Origin: Geosiphon pyriformis
Lineage: Eukaryota; Glomeromycota; Glomeromycetes; Archaeosporales; Geosiphonaceae
Assembly: GCA_016748015.1 (NCBI GenBank)
Contig: JAAOMT010000201.1
Coordinates: forward strand, 508,336-572,335
Direction of reading: 5' to 3'
Length of the DNA: 64,000 bases
This document shows positions 33,505-44,990 of this stretch, piece by piece. The translations under genes and the position numbers were made by a program. Positions within the stretch are counted from its first letter, which is position 1. Every line of letters starts with the position of its first letter. The notes beneath the pieces were generated by a model. The model saw only the letters and a program-made list of their open reading frames with translations, did not search any database and was not told the origin of the DNA.

Positions 33505-33780
33505 ACAAGTGAAGCCCAACCACTATCTGCTACAATACAACAAGATATATGTTCCAAAGTAGACGTGGTTCATGTAGTTTCAACACGCAACCACCCACTC
33601 GGCCAATCAAGGCTACACTGGACAGTTAATACAACAAAATTATTACAACCAAAATCAGAAAAAAACAAGTATCTTGACTTAAAACCAAAACACACTGCAT
33701 GGCCTCTAAGAGCATTAAGTCTATGTAAAATTTTATTAATAGCAATTATCCGATCCCTAATCACATCAAGCCACTGCTTA
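33505..33780 (-). repeat. SINE-like dispersed repeat, copy 2
   Basis: The minus strand reads ttgattggccgagtgggtgg then ttgcgtgttg, followed about 80 bases later by tagtggttgggcttc. The core TGGCCGAGTGG (33605-33595) is an almost perfect match to the A box of a Ser/Leu tRNA. Similarity to the 39.7-kb copy extends about 150 bases on the 5' side. Confidence 0.55.
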
Positions 33781-34400
33781 TAAGACCACTCTTCTCATAT
33801 TCTACTCCTATACATAGCACTAAGCATCTCTATGTAGGACAACCAGACTATGACAAAATTCAACCAGCTTGGCTTTCGCAGTCTTGGAACTACCAAAAAC
33901 TTTTAACAACTTATTGAACCAATTCCTAAAAACTAACTCCTTCAAATGTTTACATAGATAACATTATCAACTTCTGTATTATGTAGAGCTTAGAACACTG
34001 ACAATGACCAATTACAGCAACAGCCAAAACTTTCTACTGTTCAAAATAACCACACAAGATCTCAATCTTATGGTCTTATCTTTCAGACATGCAAATGAAT
34101 AGTTAAAACATTCAACTTCACATCGAACACATAATACACTGGAATAAAACAAACCTATAATTTTTTTCTGACTGCAACTGGCAATCTCCTGTAAACTGAC
34201 TTTATAATATAAGTGTGCAAATGGCTGTGACTCTACTGGTAAAGCCAGAACTGAAATGAGAATCTGGGTGTCATACCGATGCTGTATACAGGCAATTAAT
34301 CAATCCAATATCTGTTCTTAAGTCCAGCTTGAAACCAGACAACTCGGATACATACATGTCAATGGCAACTTGACTATCTGCCACAACCTGTTTTTTTAAA
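33781..34400. other. Compositional island next to the SINE-like repeat
   Basis: About 600 bases with clearly higher GC and strong strand asymmetry (C and A on plus; G and T on minus) than the surrounding AT-rich DNA. No protein family could be read in any frame. It may be the 5' part of the element on the minus strand or a separate insertion. Confidence 0.4.
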
Positions 34401-34829
34401 AAAAAACCTTCATGTTATCAAAGAATATGTCACTTAATAAATAATTTAAATATAAATCAATTTTTTGTTATTGCAAACCTTTTTTAGGCACAAAATCTGA
34501 TCAGACAAACCTAATTATTTTGCTAAAAATATGTTATTATATCTAAGATTGTCCACATATCTATTTATAGGTGTATAAATTTTACCTTAAGCTTATTTTT
34601 AGTAAATACAAAAATAAAGCTAATTCATTCTGATTCATTTCTTTTAGGGCTCTTTGTGTTAATAAAACAAAAATTACCTTTTTCAAAATATTTATATTTG
34701 ATTTGTGATAGAATTTAGCAGCTAATAATCATTCTTAGTAAATTTTAAATACAGTAATTCCATTTATTTCAAGTCAAACATAGCTTTTCATTTTCCGAAA
34801 GAATAACTATGAATAGATTAATATTTACT

Positions 34830-35180
34830 TTATATGGTTAATCTTTAAAGTAAGAATTACGCTGTCTGTATTAGAATGTGTATCAAATTTTTATCTCATA
34901 ATAAATATTATTTGTTTTTATTAACTGTTTCCTAACATATGTAATTGCAATTTATTTTGATATTATTCAAAATTTTCTAATAACCAGTCCAAAATAATAA
35001 ATATGCTTTATTTTATAAAAAAAACTATATTTGATGATCAAACAACTGTGACGAAAAAAATTTTTCTCTAAAATTGACATACATTTTGTCAAAAGTTTTT
35101 AGATTTTAAAAAAAATTGATAAAATTTTATATCTTTAAAAAAAATTTTAAATAGTAAACAATAAAAACGTTCTCTTTGAA
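34830..35180 (+). repeat. Diverged repeat shared with 3450-3960
   Basis: Contains agtccaaaataataaatatg near 34985 in the same surroundings as the tract at 3718. It is interpreted as an outer part of the duplicated lipase-locus flank. Confidence 0.45.
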
Positions 35181-37064
35181 TGTTAAAGATTACCATGATC
35201 AAAAAATTTATTATCATAAAATTCTTTTAACTGTTTTTATAAAGCTTATCCGTTTTCAAAAATCCACATTGGAAAACTTCTGGACTTTTTTTGAGTGAAT
35301 TTCCTATTGACTTTAATTTGAAATTATTTCGAAAGAATTTTTTGGTTAAAGCAAAGTCTTAAACCAAACGTAAAAAAACATTATTTTTATTAATTTCATA
35401 CTATTAACATTGCAGATATTTCTGGTTTCAATTACTTGTTATCAACTTACTATTAAAATACTTCTGGTTTTGTTTTTGCAAAGCAACAAAAATATTTACT
35501 CAAAAATATTAATTTAAATATTTAATAAGTTTTGAAAAAACATTAATAGCTATTTGCGTCCTTTTTTTTGAAACAAACTATTCAGATTATATAATCTTTT
35601 ATATATTTATATGAATATGTTTAATAAAAAGTTGATTAAACTTTACTGCGATTAAAAATATCAAATATTAAAATTTTTGTGTTTCAATTTAATAAAACTT
35701 TTAAATATATTTACTTATAATTTTTTGATGGGATTACAAATAAAAATATGCTTTTTAAATAAATTTGATATTACATTATGTGTTAATTAAACATCATATG
35801 ATTTGCGCCCATTTGAATAGCCGCCTTTAGTTACTTGAATTCTTCCTTCCTTGTTTTCCAAATTAATCAATAGATCTTGTTTCAGTAAACTCCTATCTAA
35901 ACTTTATTAATGCGAAATGAAACAACTGCAAATTTTGAGGTTAAAGGCATAATTATTTAATGCTTCACCTTCAAATAGTTCGCGTGTGTGCAAATTCAGA
36001 TTTACTTAAGGAAGTCATTTTTTAAAGTATATAGTCAAGAAACTTTTAGATAAAAATCTTTGAATACATGGCTCTAGTCAACGGAAACATTTATTTTTTT
36101 ATCTTCCGTTGCAATGATCGATATGGTTTATTAATAACCCGAAAAGTCGTGTACTTCCATCTATAGCAAGATCAGTTATTAACCATAACAAGAAATCAGA
36201 TAAATCACTTGCCTATTAAGGACTGTCAAAAGTTTCAAATTGACTAAAATGGTGTAGTTGGCTATGCTCCAAAAAGAGTCGAGAAATGCAGATTATCAAG
36301 TTGCCTTCTTGTTTATTAAAATTATCAAGAAGTTTCAGTGTAATGCAAATTTTTGAATCTATGAAAACCAGAAAGTTGATGGATACTGCAGAAACTACAA
36401 AGTTTTATGGTCAACACAATGGAAAAATCAAATTTCTGATTAATGAAATTTTTAAAAAAAAAATTTTCAATCTTTAAAACGATTCTAAAATTTTAATTTC
36501 AAGGATTGTTTATTGGTTTTTTAATTTAGTATTTAAATTATTATGAGTCTTCCTTTAATCTCAGAATAGAAATTGTTTTATGAAACCAAAAATTCCAAAG
36601 ATTGATATCGCAGAAGACTATAGTTTTGAAAATAGGGGATGAAACTGTTGATCAGCAAATCACGCATGCGTCATGTATCCTGTATGCTTAAAACTATTCA
36701 CCATTATTAAAACCTCCTGAGTTGCAAATTTAGGGGTACAAGTTTTGCATGACTGATTTCGGCCATAGGCGCGTATCAACGCTATAAGAGGCTACGTCAC
36801 GAAAAAGGTCAATTTTACGTCTTGATTAATAAGGAAATCGGCAATCAAGCCACAGGGTTAATTTCTTATATAAAAACGAAGTCTTTTCTCTGTGAATAGA
36901 CATTATAATCGATTGATTCGATCAAGTTAATCCCTTAATCGTTTGTACAGTATATAGAAATATTTCACTTCAATAAAATAAAGCATTTAGAAACGAAATT
37001 TGTTGATTGAGTCGGCAATTTCAATATATTTCTGATTTTTTCAATTCAATATTACTTCCTCAAA
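35181..37064. other. Intergenic region and promoter of the secreted-protein gene
   Basis: 35181-36600 is AT-rich without a recognised gene; a 63-codon ORF at 36286 is not supported. 36650-36850 is GC-richer and includes ggcgcgtatcaacgctataa and a tacgtca CRE-like word at about 36794. A TATA-like tatataga lies near 36952, about 110 bases before the ATG. These are candidate promoter elements only. Confidence 0.4.
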
Positions 37065-38012
37065 ATGACACAAAAACTCATTTATATCCTTTCAGCAACG
37101 ATTATTTGTCTTGCTCTCGTTTCCTCTCATCCAATATACCTCTCGTCATCTGATTCATCGTTTCTTCGAAGAGGATTAAGTAGCACTTATCAAAATAGTC
37201 TCAATTCTAATGAATCCTATGATATTGGTAAAGAAAAGACCAAGGGTAAATCCCCCGAAAAAGCCCCCACTGCTCCCGTTAAAACTGATCCTTCTAAACC
37301 GCTTCCAGATGTGAGCACGATTGTCCCTGAAACGAAAAATACTAGCCTTGACGATAAATCAAACGGAAAGCAGAACGGAATTGGAAACGTTGGCCAACAT
37401 AATGGTGAAAATAATGGAATTGGGAACAATCCAGAAGTTCCATTGGTAAAAAGTGATCCATCAGTAACTATTTCTGGATCTCAACCTCAACCATCAGCTT
37501 CTTCATTGAATCCTAATTCTGAACCTCAACCACCAGTTAAAACAAAAAAATCGCCAGCTAAAAAGCCATTCAAAAAATCATCTAAAAAATCACATAATAA
37601 AAAACCAAAAAAGTCAGGAAATTCTAAATCAAAAAATTCGAAACCAAATTCATCAAATCCAATCAAAGAAAAGAACCCAATAAGTGATCCCACTCCAAAT
37701 AAAAATGGAATCGCTGGAAATGAAAACGAAAATGTGCCTATTACTCCTGAGACATCGACGGACGGAAGCGCATCTGCTACAGGCAAGCCATCTGCAAATG
37801 GAACTAAACCTATTACCCCTGATACATCTGCTAAAGGAAATGAAACTATCCCTGATAAATCTGCGGACGGAAATATACCCATTATTCCTGAGCCACCTGC
37901 AAATGGAAAAAAGAGTAAAAATGGCCAAAACAACGGCAAAGGGAATAAAGGTTTGCATAATGGAGAAAATAATGGAAAGGGAAATTATGAGCCAAGCAGT
38001 ATTTTTCATTAA
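37065..38012 (+). CDS. Secreted low-complexity repeat protein
   Basis: A single-exon ORF of 315 residues. Residues 1-21 (LIYILSATIICLALVSS core) form a strong signal peptide; FLRRG at 33-37 gives a possible dibasic processing site. The mature protein is Ser/Pro/Asn/Lys/Gly-rich. An 18-residue motif, N-G-x-G-N-x-G-x-H-N-G-E-N-N-G-x-G-N, occurs twice, at 104-121 and 290-307. Between them lie a Lys-rich block (159-193, many KK pairs) and three to four degenerate repeats of the type SA-x-G-N/T-x-PIxPxT (227-282). No enzyme domain is visible. A secreted structural/cell-wall protein or a candidate effector are both possible; the basic block could act as a nuclear signal or bind polyanions. Codon use is less AT-biased than surrounding DNA, supporting a real gene. 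Confidence 0.75.
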   Translation: MTQKLIYILSATIICLALVSSHPIYLSSSDSSFLRRGLSSTYQNSLNSNESYDIGKEKTKGKSPEKAPTAPVKTDPSKPLPDVSTIVPETKNTSLDDKSNGKQNGIGNVGQHNGENNGIGNNPEVPLVKSDPSVTISGSQPQPSASSLNPNSEPQPPVKTKKSPAKKPFKKSSKKSHNKKPKKSGNSKSKNSKPNSSNPIKEKNPISDPTPNKNGIAGNENENVPITPETSTDGSASATGKPSANGTKPITPDTSAKGNETIPDKSADGNIPIIPEPPANGKKSKNGQNNGKGNKGLHNGENNGKGNYEPSSIFH

Positions 38013-39654
38013 ATTATTTGGTACACAGCTGAATATTTCTTTGATTTAGTTGTAATTAAATAAAAATAACTACTGGGATAAATTATCAAAGTTTGATAGT
38101 TTGAGATACCCTAATAAAAAGAATAATGCTCACCAAAAATATTACTCCTATATGTAAAATATTCAAATTTTAGTATCCAGTGAAAAATAAAAAGCTTTCG
38201 CTTCCAATTTTTTAATTTTTTAAACCAAGATTACTTTTAATATTTTTTACTGCTACTAAAAATTTTACGTCACATCACGTACCTTAATATTCAATTATCA
38301 GCTTGATTATGCTGAGCCTAGCTAATTTTTTGAGTTTTTCAGCTTCACATTTCTTTTTAACGTGAGTTGAAGGTTTTAAATGTCAAAAAAAATTTTGCAA
38401 ATGTTTTTGGATGAACTAAAAAATGGAATTTCGAAGAATTTGGGAGAAATGGTTGTTAAAAAAAAATTGGCATTAATAAAAACCCTACGTAATCTATTCT
38501 AAGAATTTTCTCAAATGAATTTAATAAATTCATCAAATTTATGATTCATATAATTTTGAAACCAAATTTTTTGAACCCACTAATTTTTTATAGTGAGTTT
38601 TAGTTTAAAGTTCGAAAATATAAAATTTGGAAAGTTTACAAGGGGATTACTCTCAAAGCAATTGATGATGATGGCATTACAAATAAATTTTTTAAAATTT
38701 TCTACTTAATATTATAATTAAAGAAATTCAAATAACAAATTGGTATCATTATAACTTTATAAGTCATTGCTTTGAGATATCTTTTGACTCTATGAATAAC
38801 GTTATATATTTGCTGAAGCAGTTCCAAAATTAAGTAATTAAATAACTTTGGACTTTAAATATTAACAAAAAATCTTAGTTAATATTTATTAAAATTGAAA
38901 TGATTTATTATAAAGTATTTTTTCATTATGTTTAATATGCTTTTTAGACTGATAGAGAAATAAAAAGAAAATTTAAATCCATAACTTAAATTTTTAAGTT
39001 TAAATGCTTTTGAATTAAGTTTAATATTGATTATTGATTTTAAAAAGAAGAAATGTGAATTAGAACACAAACATTAATAACAAGGGCAAAATTAAATGGC
39101 ATACGAGAATTAGTTTTTCACATATTTTGGGTCAAAAAGAAATATATTGTGATTATATTTTTCAACATTCTCATCACGTCAACTTTGAAACTGATTAAGT
39201 TTTAATAAGAATATTTTTCACTGTCTGGAGTTTTTTAACTATTTTTTAAAAAAAACAAATTATTAAAGTTATTATTTATTTTAGTTACATTATTATCATT
39301 TTAAATCATGTTATTCTTATTTTAATTACATTACTATTTTTCTAATTATTATTATTATTTTTTAGTTAATTAATTTTTTAATTTATATTTTTATTTACAC
39401 ACATAGCATAATTTATTATTAATTAGCTATATAATTTCTTTTTCTATCAATAAATTTTTAGTTTGATTAACTTCAGTTATTACATTTATTCTTATATCTT
39501 TTTGATCTTGTTTATTTTTTTTCTGGTTAAAACTCTGTTAAATTGTTTTAATAAAATTTTCACATTGTAGCATATATTAATTTAATTAATTAATTTATTT
39601 ATTAATTTATTAACTAATTGACTTAAATATATTGTATAAATTATTATTTTAATT
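38013..39654. other. AT-rich intergenic region
   Basis: No gene or element is recognised; long A/T runs from 39240 to 39650. Confidence 0.5.
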
Positions 39655-39840
39655 GAGTGAGGCCCAATCACCACATAATACAATACAACAGCTAAGTGTT
39701 CTAAACTAGACGTAACTTACACACTTTCTAGATGTGACCAACCACTCGGTGTCTTCTTAACCATGACATCAACGTCCAAACCGGAAAAAACCGAACATAA
39801 CTTACGTGAACCAAATAAAATGCCACCATCTAAAATTTTT
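39655..39840 (-). repeat. SINE-like dispersed repeat, copy 3
   Basis: The minus strand reads ccgagtggttggtcacatct (core 39752-39733) and ends near gtgattgggcctcactcaat at about 39657. It shares core, tail and about 100 bases of 5' sequence with the 33.5-kb copy, in the same orientation. Confidence 0.55.
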
Positions 39841-41611
39841 TATTTAATAATAACAAAATTATTACAAATTTTTTTATAACCTTTTTATAACAATTTTATT
39901 AAAGCAATGTTTGTTTGGTGTATTAATTTAATTAAAAATATAAATTATGAATGTGATAACATCTTCCGCTCCATCGTGTGAACTGTATTATAAATAAAAT
40001 CAAAAATTATTTTTATCTATTCTATTACTTATTGCAATGTAACTAACTACAAAATAAAATTGAAGTTAATTATTTTATCTTGATTAAATAACCTAACTTT
40101 TTTTTCGAACTCGTTTGGGATATGTATAAAATGAAATTAGCGATAAAATAATTTGTATTAAAAAACTTTTGTTTATAGCTCTAAAATAAGTTTTAGATTT
40201 GTTTTTTAAAGGCGAGATAAGTTTTAAATCTACTTTTGTTTTTTCTTTTAGAACTCATCCATTAATAATTTTAACTTCCAACCATTCTTTTTAGTTCTTC
40301 ATCTTTTTTCTTTCAAATTTAAGTCTTGTCCTGGCACTGAAAACTAATACTGGGTCAAGATCTTATTTTCTGAATCTATTTTAAAGATAAACGTACTCAA
40401 TTTTTATTTCTAAAATTTTTATTATTTTTCATTAATCTTTAAAATTCCTTCGGTCAATAACAACATCAACATCTATAAAAAATTAAAAAAGACTTTGTCA
40501 ATACGATATCAGAAAAGGTTCGTTCTTGAAATTTTTTCCTTTGAAAATGAACATATTTAAACACTAATTCTTTTTACCCTCATTACGAAAAAAATCCCTG
40601 CTTCTTATAATATTACAAATATTGAAATATTTAGATTTTTCGTAGGCTAAAATATTAATTGGAATTAAAGGCATTAACTAGAATAACATCAATGCTCAAA
40701 TTATAATCAATTTTTCTCGTGACACATTATATAATTTCTCAATCAACTTATTAATAATAAATTCCATAATACACGTGTTATATCCTTACCTTGCCAATAA
40801 TTGTTCAATCTCAAAATCAATCTACTCCAGTGACTGATAGCAATTAAGGCAATTATAATTAAATCATACATTTATAGTTTTGGGATATATGTAGAAAAAA
40901 TAGGGAATATGTAAACGAATCAAAAAATATTAGTCGCTTTAGGTTAAAGTGTGAAAAGCATTTTATAATGAGATGGTCCAATATTTTCTTAAACAAAAGC
41001 TAAATTTTTGAGACTTTGCTATATCGTAATCAAATGTAATAAATTAATTTAGAAAAAAGTATATTATTCATATCCTAAAACCGATTGTTTAAATTTTATG
41101 GATTCAAGATCAAGAGAAATTTCTGTTAAAAACTTTTATATATAGTTAAAAGAGCACAACCCAAAGTTTTTGCACCTGAAATTTTTGGGAGCAGTAAGTA
41201 GATTATCACAATTCTCTTTAATCATACAGCCTATAATTATAGCAATTGAAGAAATTAAAATGTGCTGGAAAATTTAAAGAGGAAGCTTTTTCAAATACGA
41301 ATTCTTGAATAGAAATTTTTCTATTTATAGTTTCTAATAAAAATTTCTTTTTTTGAATATTTTGTCAATATATAATTAAATTTAAATTTTTAAATGTATT
41401 ATATTTCAGGTATAATCTTAAAATAATTAACTTTAAATATAGCTGTTACATTAATTCAACAAATTTCTATTTTTAGCAATTTTGGGTATCAAATTTAAAT
41501 TCCAATAAAAAACACTAATTAAATAATTAAGTTTATTTATTTGACTTTTGTTTAATTAAATTCAAATAACAAGAGTTTTATTATAAAATTATTCAAAATT
41601 AGTGATTAAAA
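39841..41611. other. AT-rich intergenic region
   Basis: No gene is recognised. A short word near 40825 (aatctactccagtgactgat) resembles one at 45465 (aatcaactccagttacggaa); its significance is unclear. Confidence 0.4.
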
Positions 41612-41856
41612 CAAGTCGGGTTGGGGTCGGATAATTTTTTTCAAATTGCTAACCCAACCCGACCCGACCTGTAGCCGGATTAATTTACTCTAGTCAGGTA
41701 CAATTATATTCTCAAAGTCAGGTCGGATCGGGTTGAAATCGGGCCGGGTCAAATTCCAAAACCCTATCTGACCCGACCCGAAATTAACGGGTCAAAGATT
41801 ATATAATTCAACTCATATTTTCGGGTCGGGTTCAAATTCAGGTTTGACCCGGCATC
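41612..41856. repeat. GGGTC/GACCC palindromic repeat cluster
   Basis: Within 245 bases of AT-rich DNA there are repeated GC-rich words on both strands: gtcgggttggggtcgg (41615), aacccaacccgacccgacct (41651), ggtcggatcgggttg (41721), atcgggccgggtc (41738), tgacccgacccgaaa (41769), tcgggtcgggtt (41821) and tttgacccgg (41843). Opposite-strand words alternate, so several hairpins can form. No coding frame is evident. Confidence 0.7.
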
Positions 41857-43535
41857 AGAAATAAATGTTCTGATGGAACTGAAGTTCCTGGAATAGTTTA
41901 TAACCGCCATGTTTATCATGTCATTAATAAGATAGTACAATGATTATGACACCAAAAGATTAATAGATTGTGATTTTTATAAAATAATCAGAAAGATCAT
42001 ATTTTGCCATTTTAGACATGCCAAAATAAATTTGAGTTCAGTTTTAACAGGACAACTCAGGAAGATGTTTTTCAAATAGTAAATTTAATAATGAAAAAGG
42101 TGGATTACTTCAAAAAGAATAAACTTTTGAATATATGTTTACCAAAAATTTTTTATTTGATATCATATTCATTTTTTGTTAATTCAAATTTTCCAGACTT
42201 GAGACTCAAAGTTTTAGATGTTGGATCTGAAATATTCTTCTAATTTTGGTTTGTTTTAATGTTTTCAACAATTTGATAGGCAATTTTTTTTAAAATCAGT
42301 GTTCTTATTAGACTTTAAACAATGGTAACATTATTGAAAGAATAGAATAATAATTTCCACTTATTATAATTGTAATATGTACAAAAAAACCCAAAAGATT
42401 GATTAAATTCTTGAATTTCTATTTTTTTAATATCATTTATAATTTTTTTTTTCATTTGTTGGATTTTTTTTAGAATGTTTTTATAGTTTCATAAAGATTA
42501 AGCAGCCAACTTGATAATAAGTAAGTTAATTACTATATCAAATTTTCGATATTCGATTTAATAAAATTATATTTTTATCTTAAAGTAACATATTTTTGGT
42601 TTTAGTTGTCAGAATTGTGTAAATTTCTAAGATATCAAAATTTCTTATTGCTTTTATTGTCTATTAGATCTGCTAAATATTAATCGTTTAATTTTTATTT
42701 ATCAAGTTCTTTTAGCCAAAAAATCTACAATGTGTTTAAATGAATGTGTAAGATTCAAGGATGTCCAAACGTTTATCTTTATTTTTTTAGTTTAAATATC
42801 ACTTTAACATAACAATTGTAAACAAAAAATTCGTAATATTGTCACAGAGAATTTCGGTATTGAAAGTACTGCATGGAAAACAAAGTTTGTTCCATATAGA
42901 CACAAAGACTCAGAAAAAGATATTTATAAAAATCAAATTTTAAAGATCTTAATATAAGGTTGAAGTGAAAGGCAAATCTGGTAATTCTCAAAATAGTAAA
43001 AAATTAGATTTTTACTGATTAATAAAAATTGTTCAAATTTTTATTATTTTATAGAAAAAAAACCAGAAATAATATTTAAAAGCAAAAAATGATTACATTG
43101 AGAAAAACTATGCAGTTTTTAAGTTTTTACCAGCTAAAGATTTTTCAAAATTTAGAAAATTTTATTTCAATTATAAATTAGATGCCTTTATTATATATTT
43201 AATCCTAAAATGTTCCCTTTCAAAAAAATTAAAAATTCTAATTGTTTCTGGTTAAACCAACAATAACTTCAAATCCAAACGACTAAAACCCTTTCAGAAA
43301 TAAAAAAAAATGTAAACTATTATGCGAGAAAATTTTGACTATCACATTCTGAAACCTTTTTAACCTATGCAACGTAAATGTGGTATCTCAACACATTACT
43401 TTTTACATTATATAACTTTTGCATTAAAAAATAAAGATATCCACTCAAAATATATGTATATTCACCGGTGTCAATGACAAAAATTAATGGATGGATTTGT
43501 AGATGGACGCTTCTCAGTGTGAATCTTATCGCCTT
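41857..43535. other. AT-rich intergenic region
   Basis: No gene is recognised. Includes the 3' flank of the minus-strand Asn-rich ORF. Confidence 0.5.
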
Positions 43536-43985
43536 TTATTCTGCGCCATGATTAAATCCCTCAGTTTGATTAGTATCTGTACTTGGATTAGTATTGGCCG
43601 AATTGGGAATTGCTAGAGCAGATTGATTTTGAGGGCGAACAATTATTGCGGAATTTGTGGCAACGGGATTGATAGGTAAGGCTGTAATCTGTGTATTATG
43701 AAATGTAATATCGACAACTTGAAAAGCTCCATCATTAAAAACAGAAGACGTGTCAATTGATGAATTATTGCGAATGTTAACATTTTCTTCAGGAAATTGC
43801 CGCAATTCTTCCATATGTGAAGTTGATTCAGAAGGGATATAATGAGCAAAGAGGAAAGATAAAGGTTGATTATTGTTCACAAGAATGTGATTGTTTTGAG
43901 CGTTAACCCCATTCTGGTTAATGCTGCCGTTAATTCCAAAATTAGGGACAGCAGATAGGTTTGCGTTCGCTGATAAGTTATTCAT
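43536..43985 (-). CDS. Hypothetical Asn-rich protein
   Basis: A single open frame of 149 residues, starting MNNLSANANLSAVPNF and ending NQTEGFNHGAE. It is rich in Asn, Ser, Thr and Gln, with no Cys or Trp, no signal peptide and no membrane segment. I recognise no domain; the middle has a mixed hydrophobic strand (AFQVVDITFHNTQITALPI). Codon use is more balanced than in the AT-rich spacers, which supports a real or recently real gene. It could be the C-terminal exon of a longer protein or a low-complexity regulatory tail. No intron is required. Function unknown. Confidence 0.45.
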   Translation of the reverse strand: MNNLSANANLSAVPNFGINGSINQNGVNAQNNHILVNNNQPLSFLFAHYIPSESTSHMEELRQFPEENVNIRNNSSIDTSSVFNDGAFQVVDITFHNTQITALPINPVATNSAIIVRPQNQSALAIPNSANTNPSTDTNQTEGFNHGAE

Positions 43986-44115
43986 GAAGGGTAATCTATT
44001 TTACTATTTTTTAACGTGTATGAAAACTAAGATTTCTATGGACTTGAGACTTTTTTGATGAAAAACTGCATTTTTGGAAAAAAATACAATTGAATTTATA
44101 GCGAATCTCACTAAT

Positions 44116-44156
44116 GCGCCCCCGCTCCCTTTCCCCGCTCCCTTTCCCCGCTCCCG
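44116..44156. repeat. 14-bp GC-rich tandem repeat
   Basis: About 2.7 copies of cgctccctttcccc. It lies about 130-170 bases upstream of the minus-strand ORF starting at 43985, so it could be a promoter polypurine/polypyrimidine tract. Confidence 0.7.
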
Positions 44157-44577
44157 ATCGACACAATCCATTTTAGGCAAGATAAATTGAGTCAATAAAA
44201 CTTATTTAATCTTTTATTATGTTTGTACAATGTTTTTGTAATTAAATCTTGACATGTTTTTTAAAAATTATAATTTCAAGAGATAGATGATGACAAATAA
44301 ATATCGTTTGTTTTGGCAATTAATTTCAGTGATATTTCGGATTTTATTCCAAGAGTGATCTACTCCAAAATAAGGTAAACCATTGAACAGTCTATTTGTC
44401 ATAGGCTATCTAATGATTGAAAAAGGTGATTGTTCCAAATTCCCATTGAATGGTTTTGGAGGTTTGTAAAACATAAAATTAAAATATCGCAACATGATCA
44501 TAATTGGTAATTTTCATCAGCCAAAAAATTAAATTAGATCAACAAGAACCAATCAATATTCTGAATCATCGTTCTTT

Positions 44578-44607
44578 ATTTCATCATCATCATCATCATC
44601 ATCATTA
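44578..44607. repeat. (CAT)n microsatellite
   Basis: Eight to nine perfect CAT units, immediately beside the Tc1/mariner relic. Confidence 0.85.
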
Positions 44608-44990
44608 TAATATTTGTGAATTGTGTTCCCCACTTGTTTTGTTAATCAAGAATTCAGTTCGTGGCTTTCGGTTTTGGTGAATTCAGTTTTTAACTTCACT
44701 CTACATATTTTCTATTGGATTAAGATCTTGAGATTGTGGAGGTCATTCCAAGATTATTTTCGAGTTCTTTCATAAGCTTGTACTTATGGATTGGAGTGAA
44801 ATATTGCTTTTTCATTAGTCATAATTATTGAATGAACTACATCTAATCTGAGGCTTCCACATGCTTCACCAGTCATATGTGAACTCACTTTTATGACAGG
44901 ATACGCGAGAATTTCCATAAGAATCATTTCTTATCTAAGGTTCGTCTGTCCAAAGATAAATCTGATAAATTTGATAATTTATCTATAGTA
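44608..44990 (-). mobile_element. Tc1/mariner transposase relic (C-terminal part)
   Basis: On the minus strand at 44750-44690 one frame reads E-stop-PPQSQDLNPIEN-M-stop-SEVKN. This is the third-acid signature of Tc1/mariner (W-P-P-Q-S-P-D-L-N-P-I-E-N-x-W). Both Trp codons have become stops (TGA and TAG), as by G-to-A change. Upstream fragments (LWTDEP near 44955; HKSEFTYDW near 44885) fit the first-Asp block and the following strand. The N-terminal DNA-binding part is not found. Inactive. Confidence 0.65.

Noticed and set aside
33466-33783. 105-codon plus ORF and 64-codon antisense ORF
   Set aside because: Both lie over the SINE-like repeat and show no protein family.
36286-36477. 63-codon plus ORF upstream of the secreted-protein gene
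   Set aside because: No domain, no signal and AT-driven end; more likely chance.
37217-38009. Several antisense ORFs (70-137 codons) under the secreted-protein gene
   Set aside because: Shadows of a low-complexity coding sequence; the plus frame has the signal peptide and repeats.
44004-44195. Minus-strand 63-codon ORF with Gly/Lys-rich start
   Set aside because: Composition comes from the 14-bp GC-rich tandem repeat; no domain.
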